From Flavobacteriaceae bacterium (lineage in GTDB: Bacteria; Bacteroidota; Bacteroidia; Flavobacteriales; Flavobacteriaceae), in NCBI GenBank assembly GCA_027065775.1, contig JAMONN010000007.1, positions 1 to 58,104 on the forward strand: a stretch of 58,104 nucleotides of DNA. The letters are read 5' to 3'. This document shows, piece by piece, positions 17,080-24,185 of this stretch; the stretch's first letter is position 1; the number at the start of each line of letters is the position of its first letter. The notes below the pieces were generated by a model. It saw only the letters and a program-made list of their open reading frames with translations, had not been told where the DNA came from and did no database searches. Both the position numbers and the translations under genes were made by a program.

Positions 17080-18234
17080 ATGAGGAAAACTCTACTAATA
17101 TTAATAATTTTATTCATTAATAAGTCATTTACTCAAAATAGATTGAATGGAGTTATACTTGATTCAGAGACTAGAAAACCTATTGAATATGTAGATATAT
17201 ACAATAGTGCCAATTTTACTTCGGCAAACTCAGAAGGTGAATTCTTATTTGTTTCAAAAAAGGATTCTGTTAAAATAAGATTACTTGGTTATAAACCTAT
17301 TTACTCAACTTTTGAGAAAATAAAAAAAGACACAATCTTTTTGGAAAGTAAGTTTGAAATGTTGGATGAAATCATTTTAGGAAATTCAAACCCAATAAAA
17401 AATGCTTACAAAGAATTACATAACAACTACTTATTTACACCATATTCTGAATCATTCTTTTTAAGATGCCTTTTAAAAAAAGATGGAGTGATTATCAGAC
17501 TACAAGATCTAAATGGCTTAGTTAAAAGAGAAACTCTGTTTTCGACTTCAAAAAGACCAAGGCCTAAAAAAAATTACGAAATAGAAATTTTGAATATGCG
17601 TAAAGCAGGTATTAAAGAAAAAGATATTTATGTCTCTATGTATAATTTTAAGCAAATACTTGATTTCGGTGTTTCTATAGGAATTAACACTAAATTATAT
17701 GACTTCGAAGGGGCGAAATCTGAAAATAATGAATATATAAAATATCATTTTTCACCAAAATCAGAAGAAAAATCAAAAATGGAAGGTTATTATTTAATAA
17801 ATAATAAAGACAAAGCTATTTTAGAGTTTAAATTAAAAAATATTATCACTGAAAAAATATTTCAGAAAAAACGAGGAATTAAATATAGAACAACTTCTTT
17901 TGAATATTCGGCATACTTCAAAAAAAACATTGAAGAGAATATATACTTTTTAGATAAAGCTAAAATAATAGCTCAACTCGAAGTTATCTCAGAAGAAAAA
18001 AAAACAATATACGATATAGAATATTCTTGGATAACATTAAGTAAAACAAAAAAAGAAGTTGATAAAAATATATCTGTTAAGAAAGATATTTTTAAGATAA
18101 AAAAGTCTTTCAATCCAGAGTTTTGGAATAAACAAGAATATTTATTACTAACTAATGAAATGTTGAAATTTCTAAAAAAATTAGAAAACTCTAAAAAGGA
18201 ATTTAAAACCGTTACGAATATAAAAAAGGAATAA
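17080..18234 (+). CDS. carboxypeptidase-like regulatory domain protein, secreted
   Basis: The 384-residue protein has a Sec signal (MRKTLLILIILFINKSFTQ). A CarboxypepD_reg-like beta sandwich covers ~20-95, with the hallmark NGVILDSETRKPIEYVDIYN and SANSEGEF. The remaining ~290 residues look like the periplasmic beta-rich domain often found after it in Bacteroidota proteins, but I cannot name it. No TonB-receptor barrel is present. It starts 15 bp after accD, but a functional link is unlikely. Confidence 0.75.
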   Translation: MRKTLLILIILFINKSFTQNRLNGVILDSETRKPIEYVDIYNSANFTSANSEGEFLFVSKKDSVKIRLLGYKPIYSTFEKIKKDTIFLESKFEMLDEIILGNSNPIKNAYKELHNNYLFTPYSESFFLRCLLKKDGVIIRLQDLNGLVKRETLFSTSKRPRPKKNYEIEILNMRKAGIKEKDIYVSMYNFKQILDFGVSIGINTKLYDFEGAKSENNEYIKYHFSPKSEEKSKMEGYYLINNKDKAILEFKLKNIITEKIFQKKRGIKYRTTSFEYSAYFKKNIEENIYFLDKAKIIAQLEVISEEKKTIYDIEYSWITLSKTKKEVDKNISVKKDIFKIKKSFNPEFWNKQEYLLLTNEMLKFLKKLENSKKEFKTVTNIKKE

Positions 18235-18304
18235 ACTGTAGGTAATGGTTATACTTGATTGCTTTATCCTTATATCTTTAGGCGAAGCAGTCTTAAATCT
18301 ATTA

Positions 18305-18661
18305 TCAACAACTATGCTTTCCAATTTCCCAATCATTTTTGCCTAAATATTTATTTCCACTTTCGATGGCATCATTTTCTAAGGTAGTTCCCATAGAATC
18401 ATTCCAGCGGTTTAAGTAACCAAAAAGAGAAATTACACCTAACATTTCTACAATTTCACCATCATTCCAATACTTATGTAATTCTTTTTGAATTTCATCA
18501 TTTACATTATTTGGTATAATAGAAGCAGCAATCGAAAAATCTAAAGCAGCACGTTCAGTGGCATTAAAAGCGTTGTGAGTTTTATATTCCCAAACATTAT
18601 CTAGCTGTTCTTGATCTGCTCCATAACGTTCCGCTGCTCTAATAGCGTGTGCTTGATATAA
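18305..18661 (-). pseudogene. truncated carboxymuconolactone decarboxylase/AhpD-like gene (C-terminal part)
   Basis: On the minus strand this frame has 118 codons and a stop but no start. It reads LYQAHAIRAAERYGADQEQ, then NAFNATERAALDFSIAA and a C-terminal DWEIGKHSC. This resembles the C-terminal part of the carboxymuconolactone decarboxylase/peroxidase-related family, whose members are about 180-200 residues. The catalytic CxxC half is absent. The frame is interrupted at ~18661 exactly where a truncated hydrolase reading frame arrives, so one deletion removed the start of this gene. Confidence 0.7.
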
Positions 18662-19146
18662 ATAGACGGATTATCAATTGCCATTTTACCAATAATTGGT
18701 CCGCCAAAAGACCAACTCATTAGTATAATTTTGTTTTCGGTGTATTTGTTTGCAATAAAATTAATTACATCTGCTTGTTTAGCAATAGAAGTTTCGGTTT
18801 TACCAAATTCAGAATAACCATAACCTAAACGATCCACAGCTACTAAATTTGCTTTTTCTTGCAAATCTACATCTTGTAAATACTTGTAGTAATTATCTAA
18901 AGAACCTGGCGCGCCATGTACAAAAATTATGGTTGGTTTAGATTTGTCGAATATTGTTCTAGAAACATAGCGTATCGATTTTCCGTTAAATGTATCGTGA
19001 TAAATTTCTATATCTTGACCTATTTCTTGAAACTTTTTCACCATTTTTTTATCACTATCTCTTAAGGTCAAACAAGAATTTGCTAATAATAGTATAGCGA
19101 AAAGCATAAATAATAAAATGTATCTTTTCTTTTTGAAACGCTTCAT
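18601..19146 (-). pseudogene. alpha/beta hydrolase, truncated at its C-terminus
   Basis: The frame encodes 181 residues with a lipoprotein signal (Cys ~25) and the start of an alpha/beta hydrolase. It has the oxyanion-hole FVHGAPGS (~75-82), DRLGYGYSEFG (~104-114) and the nucleophile elbow MSWSFGGPI (~143-151). After IDNPS (~160) the homology stops, and the last ~20 residues are the decarboxylase-like gene read out of frame. The lid and the acid and histidine of the triad are missing, so it is probably inactive. The family is usually ~280 residues. Confidence 0.75.
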
Positions 19147-19240
19147 AGATTATGTAATTTTGAAAATAGATTTTAAAAGCACTAAAGATATACTATTTTC
19201 GTTAATTAATTATAGTAGTTTTAACAACCAATTCTTACAA

Positions 19241-20056
19241 ATGAACCCGAAGATTGTTTCCTCAAAATGGCTTAATGAACATTTAACCGATTCTAATTTA
19301 ATTATTTTAGACGCAAGTCAAAAGAATAATAAGAATAAATTATCTTCAAAGTTTGAAAATCTTCACATAAAGAATGCAAGACTAATTGATTTAAAAAATG
19401 ATTTTAGTGATAAAAACAGTCTGTTTCCAAATACAATTTTATCCGAAAAAGAATTTGAAATCGCTACACAAAAATTAGGAATACATAAAACCAGTAAAAT
19501 TGTTGTTTATGATAATTTAGGTGTTTATACAAGTCCTAGAGTTTGGTGGCTTTTTAAAACTATGGGGCACAAAAATATTGCAGTTTTAAATGGCGGTTTA
19601 CCCGATTGGATTAATGATGGTTACAAAACTGAACAAATAAAAAAGACCAATTATAAAAAAGGTGATTTTATTGCGAATTTTAATCCTGAAAATATTGCTT
19701 ACTTCAAAAATATTAAAGAAAATACTAAATTAGAAAATGCTTTGGTGATCGATGCACGTTCGTCAGACAGATTTCATAGTTTAATTGAAGAACCGAGAAA
19801 AGAGTTACGAAGTGGTAAAATAGCAAACTCAATTAATATTCCTTATCAAATGGTTTTAGAAAACGGAAAATTTAAATCTAAGAATGAATTAATTAAACTT
19901 TTCAGTAGTTTTGTAACAGTAGATAAACCTTTAATATTTTCTTGTGGTTCAGGAATTACTGCTTGTATTTTGTTAATTGCAAGTGAACTTGTTTTATCAC
20001 AAAAAAAATCAATTTATGATGGTTCTTGGACGGAATATGCACAATTAGAAAAATAA
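19241..20056 (+). CDS. sulfurtransferase, tandem rhodanese type
   Basis: The 271-residue protein holds two rhodanese domains, ~1-135 and ~155-271. The second carries the active-site loop CGSGITA with the catalytic cysteine at 235, and the inter-domain region has VIDARSSDRFH. Such enzymes move sulfane sulfur from thiosulfate or 3-mercaptopyruvate to thiol acceptors; the CGSGxTA loop favours mercaptopyruvate sulfurtransferases. I chose ATG 19241 (MNPKIVSSKWLNEHL), the usual family start, rather than a start 41 codons upstream inside the divergent promoter region. gldA follows 4 bp later. Confidence 0.88.
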   Translation: MNPKIVSSKWLNEHLTDSNLIILDASQKNNKNKLSSKFENLHIKNARLIDLKNDFSDKNSLFPNTILSEKEFEIATQKLGIHKTSKIVVYDNLGVYTSPRVWWLFKTMGHKNIAVLNGGLPDWINDGYKTEQIKKTNYKKGDFIANFNPENIAYFKNIKENTKLENALVIDARSSDRFHSLIEEPRKELRSGKIANSINIPYQMVLENGKFKSKNELIKLFSSFVTVDKPLIFSCGSGITACILLIASELVLSQKKSIYDGSWTEYAQLEK

Positions 20057-20060
20057 AACG

Positions 20061-20753
20061 ATGTCAATAGAAATAAAAAATATTACCAAATTTTACGGAA
20101 AGCAAAAAGCGGTAGATAATGTAAGTTTTTCCTTAAAATCTGGTGAAATTGTAGGTTTTTTAGGTCCAAATGGGGCAGGAAAATCTACAATAATGAAAAT
20201 AATTACCACATATATTAAACAAGATGAAGGCGAAGTTTTGGTAAACAATTCAAATACATTAACAGATGCTATTTTGGTTAAGGGAAATATTGGTTATTTA
20301 CCAGAGCATAATCCGTTATATCTAGAAATGTACGTGAAAGAATATTTGCAATTTTGTGCGGATATTCATAAAGTTGAAAAATCAAAAATTGAGGAAACAA
20401 TTAGTTTAGTTGGTTTACGAACTGAAAGTCATAAAAAAATAAAACAACTTTCTAAAGGTTATCGTCAGCGAGTTGGTTTAGCTTCTGCGTTACTCCATAA
20501 TCCTGATGTTTTAATTTTAGATGAACCAACTACAGGTTTAGATCCAAATCAGTTAGTAGATATCCGAAATTTAATAAAAGAAATTGGCAAAGAAAAAACC
20601 GTGCTTTTCTCTAGTCATATTATGCAAGAAGTAGAAGCAATTTGTGATAGAGTTATTATTCTTAAAAAAGGAAAGATTGTTACAGATAGTTTAATTTCAG
20701 AATTAACAAAAGATAAATCTTTAACAGAAATTTTCACAGAATTAACTACTTAA
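20061..20753 (+). CDS. gldA: gliding-motility-type ABC transporter ATP-binding protein GldA, short form
   Basis: The nucleotide-binding domain is complete: Walker A GPNGAGKST (35-43), signature LSKGYRQR (130-137) and Walker B LILDEP (151-156). The GYLPEHNPLYL and LDPNQLVDIRNLI segments match GldA of flavobacteria. GldA is an ATPase that works with GldF and GldG in the gliding-related ABC transporter at the inner membrane. Family members I know are about 300 residues; this one is 230 and lacks most of the C-terminal extension, although it keeps a family-like ending (SLTEIFTELTT). gldF and gldG are not nearby. It lies 4 bp after the rhodanese gene. Confidence 0.8.
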   Translation: MSIEIKNITKFYGKQKAVDNVSFSLKSGEIVGFLGPNGAGKSTIMKIITTYIKQDEGEVLVNNSNTLTDAILVKGNIGYLPEHNPLYLEMYVKEYLQFCADIHKVEKSKIEETISLVGLRTESHKKIKQLSKGYRQRVGLASALLHNPDVLILDEPTTGLDPNQLVDIRNLIKEIGKEKTVLFSSHIMQEVEAICDRVIILKKGKIVTDSLISELTKDKSLTEIFTELTT

Positions 20754-20756
20754 TCC

Positions 20757-20841
20757 CCATATTATCCGATAATATGGTAAAGTAAATCCCATAATATCCG
20801 ATAATATGGTAAAGTAAATCCCATAATATCTGATAATATGG
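20757..20841 (+). repeat. three tandem palindromes, 32-bp spacing (putative operator array)
   Basis: Three 21-bp palindromes start at 20757, 20789 and 20821. Copy 1 is CCATATTATC-C-GATAATATGG, perfect around a single central base; copies 2 and 3 read CCATAATATC on the left and have one mismatched pair. The 11-bp linker TAAAGTAAATC is repeated between them. The 32-bp period is about three helical turns, so the sites face the same side. The third copy lies over the -33 region of the ATPase promoter. Confidence 0.8.
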
Positions 20842-20852
20842 TAAAATAGTAT

Positions 20853-20860
20853 TATGTTTG
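20853..20860 (+). promoter_or_regulatory. AAA ATPase gene promoter -7 box
   Basis: TATGTTTG matches TAnnTTTG, 21 nt before the ATG at 20882 and 11 nt after the last palindrome. Confidence 0.6.
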
Positions 20861-20881
20861 CAATGAAAAAATTATAACACT

Positions 20882-22120
20882 ATGAAATTCAGATTTTTAT
20901 ATAAGTATTTAAAAAAGCATCTACAGCATAAAAATTATACCATAATTACAGGAGCGAGGCAAGTAGGAAAAACTTCATTATTAAAGCAATTATATTTTCA
21001 CTTATTAAGTGAAAATGAAGAGGCAGTATTACTTAATTTAGAAAATAAGGAGTTATTAAAATCGTTAAATAACGATGTGAAAACGGTTTTTAACCATGTA
21101 CAAATTGTTCCAAAAAAAATATTAGAAGGTGAAACTAAAAAAAGAATCTATTTATTAATTGATGAAATACAGTATTTAGATGATCCTTCAAATTTTTTAA
21201 AATTTTTGTATGATGAGTATGAATATAATGTAAAAGTTGTAGCGACAGGAAGCAGTGCGTTTTATATAGACACAAAATTTAATGACTCACTAGCTGGTAG
21301 AAAACGAATATTTCAATTATATCCGCTGTCATTTAACGAATTTTTAGTTTTTAAAAGACAAGAAAAAATAACATCAGAAATCACATATCAAGTTTCTGAA
21401 CCATCTTATGTGTCAGATTATGCAACAAATACTTATACTTTATTATTAGAATATCTTACTTATGGTGGTTATCCTGCGGTAGTTTTAGAAAAAGATAAAG
21501 AAGAAAAGAAATGGTTGTTAAACGAATTAAAAAACTCTTATCTAAGGCGCGATATTATAGAGTCTGGTGTTGATAAAGAGAATAAATTTTTAATGCTAGT
21601 TCAAATTTTATCGGATCAAATAGGTAATTTAGTAAACAGTAAAGAATTAGGTAATACATTAGGTTTAGATCATAAAACAGTAAAAAGATATTTATATATT
21701 TTAGAAAAATGTTTTCATATAGATTTGATAAAACCATTTTATAGAAATTTAAGAAAAGAACTTACCAAAATGCCAAAAGTCTACTTTAATGATATTGGTT
21801 TGCGCAATGCTATTTTAGGTAAATTCGACAACCCTATGAATAGAATAGACAAAGGTGCTTTGTTAGAGAACTTTGTTTATAATCAATTACGAATAAAACA
21901 TAATCAATCTCAAAATTTAGGTATAAAATATTGGCGAACAGCAGACGGCAATGAAGTAGATTTTGTTATTGAAGAAAGCTTTAACACAGGTTACGCTTTA
22001 GAAGTAAAATGGAATTGCAAACAATTTAAACCTACTAAATATAAAAAATTTAGAACTGCGTATCCAAATTATGAACTAAACTGTTTAGATTCTAAAAATA
22101 TAGAAATACTAACTTATTAA
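20882..22120 (+). CDS. AAA ATPase with DUF4143 domain
   Basis: The 412-residue protein has an N-terminal P-loop ATPase: Walker A GARQVGKTS (24-32), Walker B LLIDEIQ (91-97) and a sensor-like VVATGSSAFYI. A winged-helix-like middle (SKELGNTLGLDHKTVKRYL) and a C-terminal DUF4143 domain follow. The C-terminus carries GNEVDFVIEE and ALEVKWN, an Asp...GluxLys pattern like the PD-(D/E)XK nuclease fold. The biological role of these ATPases, which are frequent and patchily distributed in Bacteroidota, is unsettled. The gene stands alone behind three tandem palindromes and ends in a hairpin repeat. Confidence 0.9.
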   Translation: MKFRFLYKYLKKHLQHKNYTIITGARQVGKTSLLKQLYFHLLSENEEAVLLNLENKELLKSLNNDVKTVFNHVQIVPKKILEGETKKRIYLLIDEIQYLDDPSNFLKFLYDEYEYNVKVVATGSSAFYIDTKFNDSLAGRKRIFQLYPLSFNEFLVFKRQEKITSEITYQVSEPSYVSDYATNTYTLLLEYLTYGGYPAVVLEKDKEEKKWLLNELKNSYLRRDIIESGVDKENKFLMLVQILSDQIGNLVNSKELGNTLGLDHKTVKRYLYILEKCFHIDLIKPFYRNLRKELTKMPKVYFNDIGLRNAILGKFDNPMNRIDKGALLENFVYNQLRIKHNQSQNLGIKYWRTADGNEVDFVIEESFNTGYALEVKWNCKQFKPTKYKKFRTAYPNYELNCLDSKNIEILTY

Positions 22121-22124
22121 AATT

Positions 22125-22182
22125 GTAAAGACGTTTTGCAAGAGTAAAAAGTAAAGAGGTTTTGGTAAAACGTCTTTACTTT
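22125..22182. terminator. GTAAAGACGTTTT hairpin repeat, copy 1 (with an extra half copy)
   Basis: A full inverted repeat, AGTAAAGAGGTTTT / AAAACGTCTTTACT, lies at 22150-22180. It is preceded by an extra left half, GTAAAGACGTTTTGCAAG, at 22125-22142. It begins 4 nt after the ATPase stop and is T-rich on both sides, so it can end transcription. Related copies are at 33760-33788 and 46540-46570. Confidence 0.65.
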
Positions 22183-22187
22183 TGTGT

Positions 22188-22195
22188 TATCTTTG
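22188..22195 (+). promoter_or_regulatory. kdsA promoter -7 box
   Basis: TATCTTTG matches TAnnTTTG, 15 nt before the ATG at 22211. It overlaps the upstream end of a longer possible reading frame, which favours the ATG. Confidence 0.6.
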
Positions 22196-22210
22196 CGAAA
22201 ACTTTACAAA

Positions 22211-23029
22211 ATGAACTTAGATTTAATTCCAAATATTAAACATACAAAATCGGGTAATTTCTTTTTATTAGCTGGTCCTTGCGCTATTGAAAGTGAAGAA
22301 ATGGCTTTTACAATTTGTGAAAAAATTCAAGAAGTAACTAATAAATTAGAGATTCCGTTTATTTTTAAAGGAAGTTTTAGAAAAGCAAACCGATCTAGAA
22401 TAGATAGTTTTACAGGTATTGGCGATGAAAAAGCATTAGAAATTCTTAAAAAAGTTGGGCAACATTTTAATGTACCAACGGTAACCGATATTCATGAAGC
22501 AAGCGATGCTGCATTTGCAGCTAAATATGTAGATGTTTTACAAATACCTGCTTTTTTAGTTAGGCAAACTAACTTAGTAGTTGCTGCTGCAAAAACTGGT
22601 AAAGTTGTCAATTTAAAAAAAGGACAATTTATGAGTGCAGATGCCATGCAACATGCGGTAAAAAAAGTAACCGATTCTGGTAATAACAAAGTTTGGATTA
22701 CCGATCGTGGAACTATGTTTGGTTATCAAGATATGATTGTTGATTTTAGAGGAGTTCCAACAATGCAACAATATGCACCAGTAGTTTTAGATATTACACA
22801 TTCTTTACAACAACCAAATCAAGCAAGTGGTGTTACTGGCGGAAAACCAGAATTAATCGAAACCATTGCAAAAGCAGGAATTGCTGTTGGCGTAGATGGG
22901 ATTTTCTTAGAAACACATCATAATCCAAGTATAGCAAAATCGGATGGTGCAAATATGTTAAAATTAGATTATTTAGAAGACTTATTAAGTAAATTAGTTG
23001 CTATTCGTAAGACTGTTAATTCTTTTTAG
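22211..23029 (+). CDS. kdsA: 3-deoxy-8-phosphooctulonate synthase
   Basis: KdsA condenses phosphoenolpyruvate with arabinose-5-phosphate to Kdo-8-phosphate, needed for the lipid A-Kdo core of LPS. The 272-residue protein has LLAGPCAIES (~20-29), FKGSFRKANRSR (~49-60), DIHEASDAAF (~87-96), FLVRQTNLVVAAAKT (~111-125) and ITDRGTMFGY (~159-168). I chose ATG 22211 because it follows a promoter box and gives the usual family length. A cysteine at AGPC is present in all members; the metal-dependence class is not assigned. Confidence 0.96.
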   Translation: MNLDLIPNIKHTKSGNFFLLAGPCAIESEEMAFTICEKIQEVTNKLEIPFIFKGSFRKANRSRIDSFTGIGDEKALEILKKVGQHFNVPTVTDIHEASDAAFAAKYVDVLQIPAFLVRQTNLVVAAAKTGKVVNLKKGQFMSADAMQHAVKKVTDSGNNKVWITDRGTMFGYQDMIVDFRGVPTMQQYAPVVLDITHSLQQPNQASGVTGGKPELIETIAKAGIAVGVDGIFLETHHNPSIAKSDGANMLKLDYLEDLLSKLVAIRKTVNSF

Positions 23030-23040
23030 GTTCACGCCAC

Positions 23041-23056
23041 CACAAAGACTCTAAGT
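23041..23056. repeat. left arm of 16-bp inverted repeat framing the GxxExxY gene
   Basis: CACAAAGACTCTAAGT here is repeated exactly in inverse at 23612-23627, on the far side of the GxxExxY gene. Confidence 0.75.
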
Positions 23057-23189
23057 CAGAAAGATTCACCAAGAAAATAAAGGTTTTTAATTTTAGTATT
23101 CGTAACAAATAATGTAAAAATTCAAAGCGTAAATAAGGTTAGTGAAACTTTGTGTCATTGTGATTTTGTAGTAAAAAAAAAGATAAATT

Positions 23190-23579
23190 ATGTACAAACC
23201 AATTTCACAAGAAGAAGAAAGAATAGGTAAAGTCGTAGTCAATGCTGCTTATCAAGTTCATAAAGCATTAGGTCCTGGATTGTTGGAAAAAGTATATGAA
23301 GTTTGTTTTTGTCATATTTTACGAAAAGAAGGTTTTAATGTAAAACGACAACAATTTATCCCAATTGTATTTGATGATTTAGTTTTTGAAGAAGGTTTAA
23401 GGTTAGACGTTATGGTGAATGATTTAGTTATCTGTGAATTAAAAGCATTAGATAATGTCAATCCTGTATGGGAAGCACAATTATTAAGTCATTTAAAACT
23501 TACAGATAAAAGACTAGGTTTTTTGATAAACTTTAATGTACCATTGATAAAAAATGGAATTAAGAGAATGGTTTTCTAA
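23190..23579 (+). CDS. GxxExxY family protein
   Basis: The 129-residue protein carries the name-giving motif G30-LL-E33-KV-Y36 after a conserved N-terminal helix (GKVVVNAAYQVHKALGPG). Later residues RLDVMVNDLVICELKA (~71-86) give Asp73 and Glu83-x-Lys85, a PD-(D/E)XK-like nuclease pattern. The biological role of the family is unknown. The gene sits inside a pair of 16-bp inverted repeats belonging to the CTTTGTG/CACAAAG word family, and its upstream flank carries more such words. This looks like a small mobile cassette. Confidence 0.88.
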   Translation: MYKPISQEEERIGKVVVNAAYQVHKALGPGLLEKVYEVCFCHILRKEGFNVKRQQFIPIVFDDLVFEEGLRLDVMVNDLVICELKALDNVNPVWEAQLLSHLKLTDKRLGFLINFNVPLIKNGIKRMVF

Positions 23580-23580
23580 T

Positions 23581-23640
23581 ATTGCCACAAAGAAAGATTG
23601 AAATTAGTGTAACTTAGAGTCTTTGTGCCTTAGTGGCAAT
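23581..23640. repeat. right flank hairpin of the GxxExxY cassette
   Basis: ATTGCCAC at 23581-23588 pairs with GTGGCAAT at 23633-23640. Inside it, ACTTAGAGTCTTTGTG (23612-23627) is the exact inverse of 23041-23056. It lies 2 nt after the stop codon and could also act as a terminator. Confidence 0.65.
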
Positions 23641-23648
23641 ACATCAAT

Positions 23649-24098
23649 TTATTTCTTCTTAAAAGTATTCCAACTACTAAATTTACTTCTTGCAGTATCT
23701 GATGGAAAAGCCATTTTTATTGCTTTCTCTTTACTTTCTACCTTCATTTTTAATAAAGTAATCGAGTCTTTTGAAACATTTTTAAAGAAAATAACATAAG
23801 GAGTTTCACCACGTTTACCAATCCATCTATTGCTTTTTGATAGAAAAGCATCCTTAACTAAAGTGTATTTCATAACCATTGGTCCGTTCATGATATATTG
23901 AATACTATCTTGAAAAACGGTATACGTAACTTTTGCATCTACACCTTTTCCCATAGTAAAACTACGTGCCCAAGTTCCTGAAAATGGAATTTCATTTACT
24001 TTTTCTACTTTAGATTTTATAACTTTTTTAGATGTATTCTCTTTACAACTTGTTGCAAATATTAAAGTTACGATTATAATTAATATTGAATTTTTCAT
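23649..24098 (-). CDS. lipoprotein of unknown function downstream of the haem operon
   Basis: The 149-residue product has a lipoprotein signal (MKNSILIIIVTLIFATSC, Cys18). A charged linker and a small beta-rich domain follow (FSGTWARSFTMG...VTYTVFQDSIQYIMNG), reminiscent of small ligand-binding or META-like folds, but I do not recognise the family. It lies 87 bp after the HmuY-like gene on the same strand, so it may be co-transcribed, and a role in haem or metal handling is possible only by position. Confidence 0.75.
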   Translation of the reverse strand: MKNSILIIIVTLIFATSCKENTSKKVIKSKVEKVNEIPFSGTWARSFTMGKGVDAKVTYTVFQDSIQYIMNGPMVMKYTLVKDAFLSKSNRWIGKRGETPYVIFFKNVSKDSITLLKMKVESKEKAIKMAFPSDTARSKFSSWNTFKKK

Positions 24099-24185
24099 TA
24101 GGATTAAATTAGTTTAAAAAAACAAAATTACATAATAAAATCAAACATAAAAGGTTTTGAGAATAACCTTTTAAAAACTTAAGAG

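Noticed and set aside
20757-20841. CRISPR-like tandem repeat
   Set aside because: There are three units, but the 11-bp linkers are identical and not unique spacers, and no cas gene is present.
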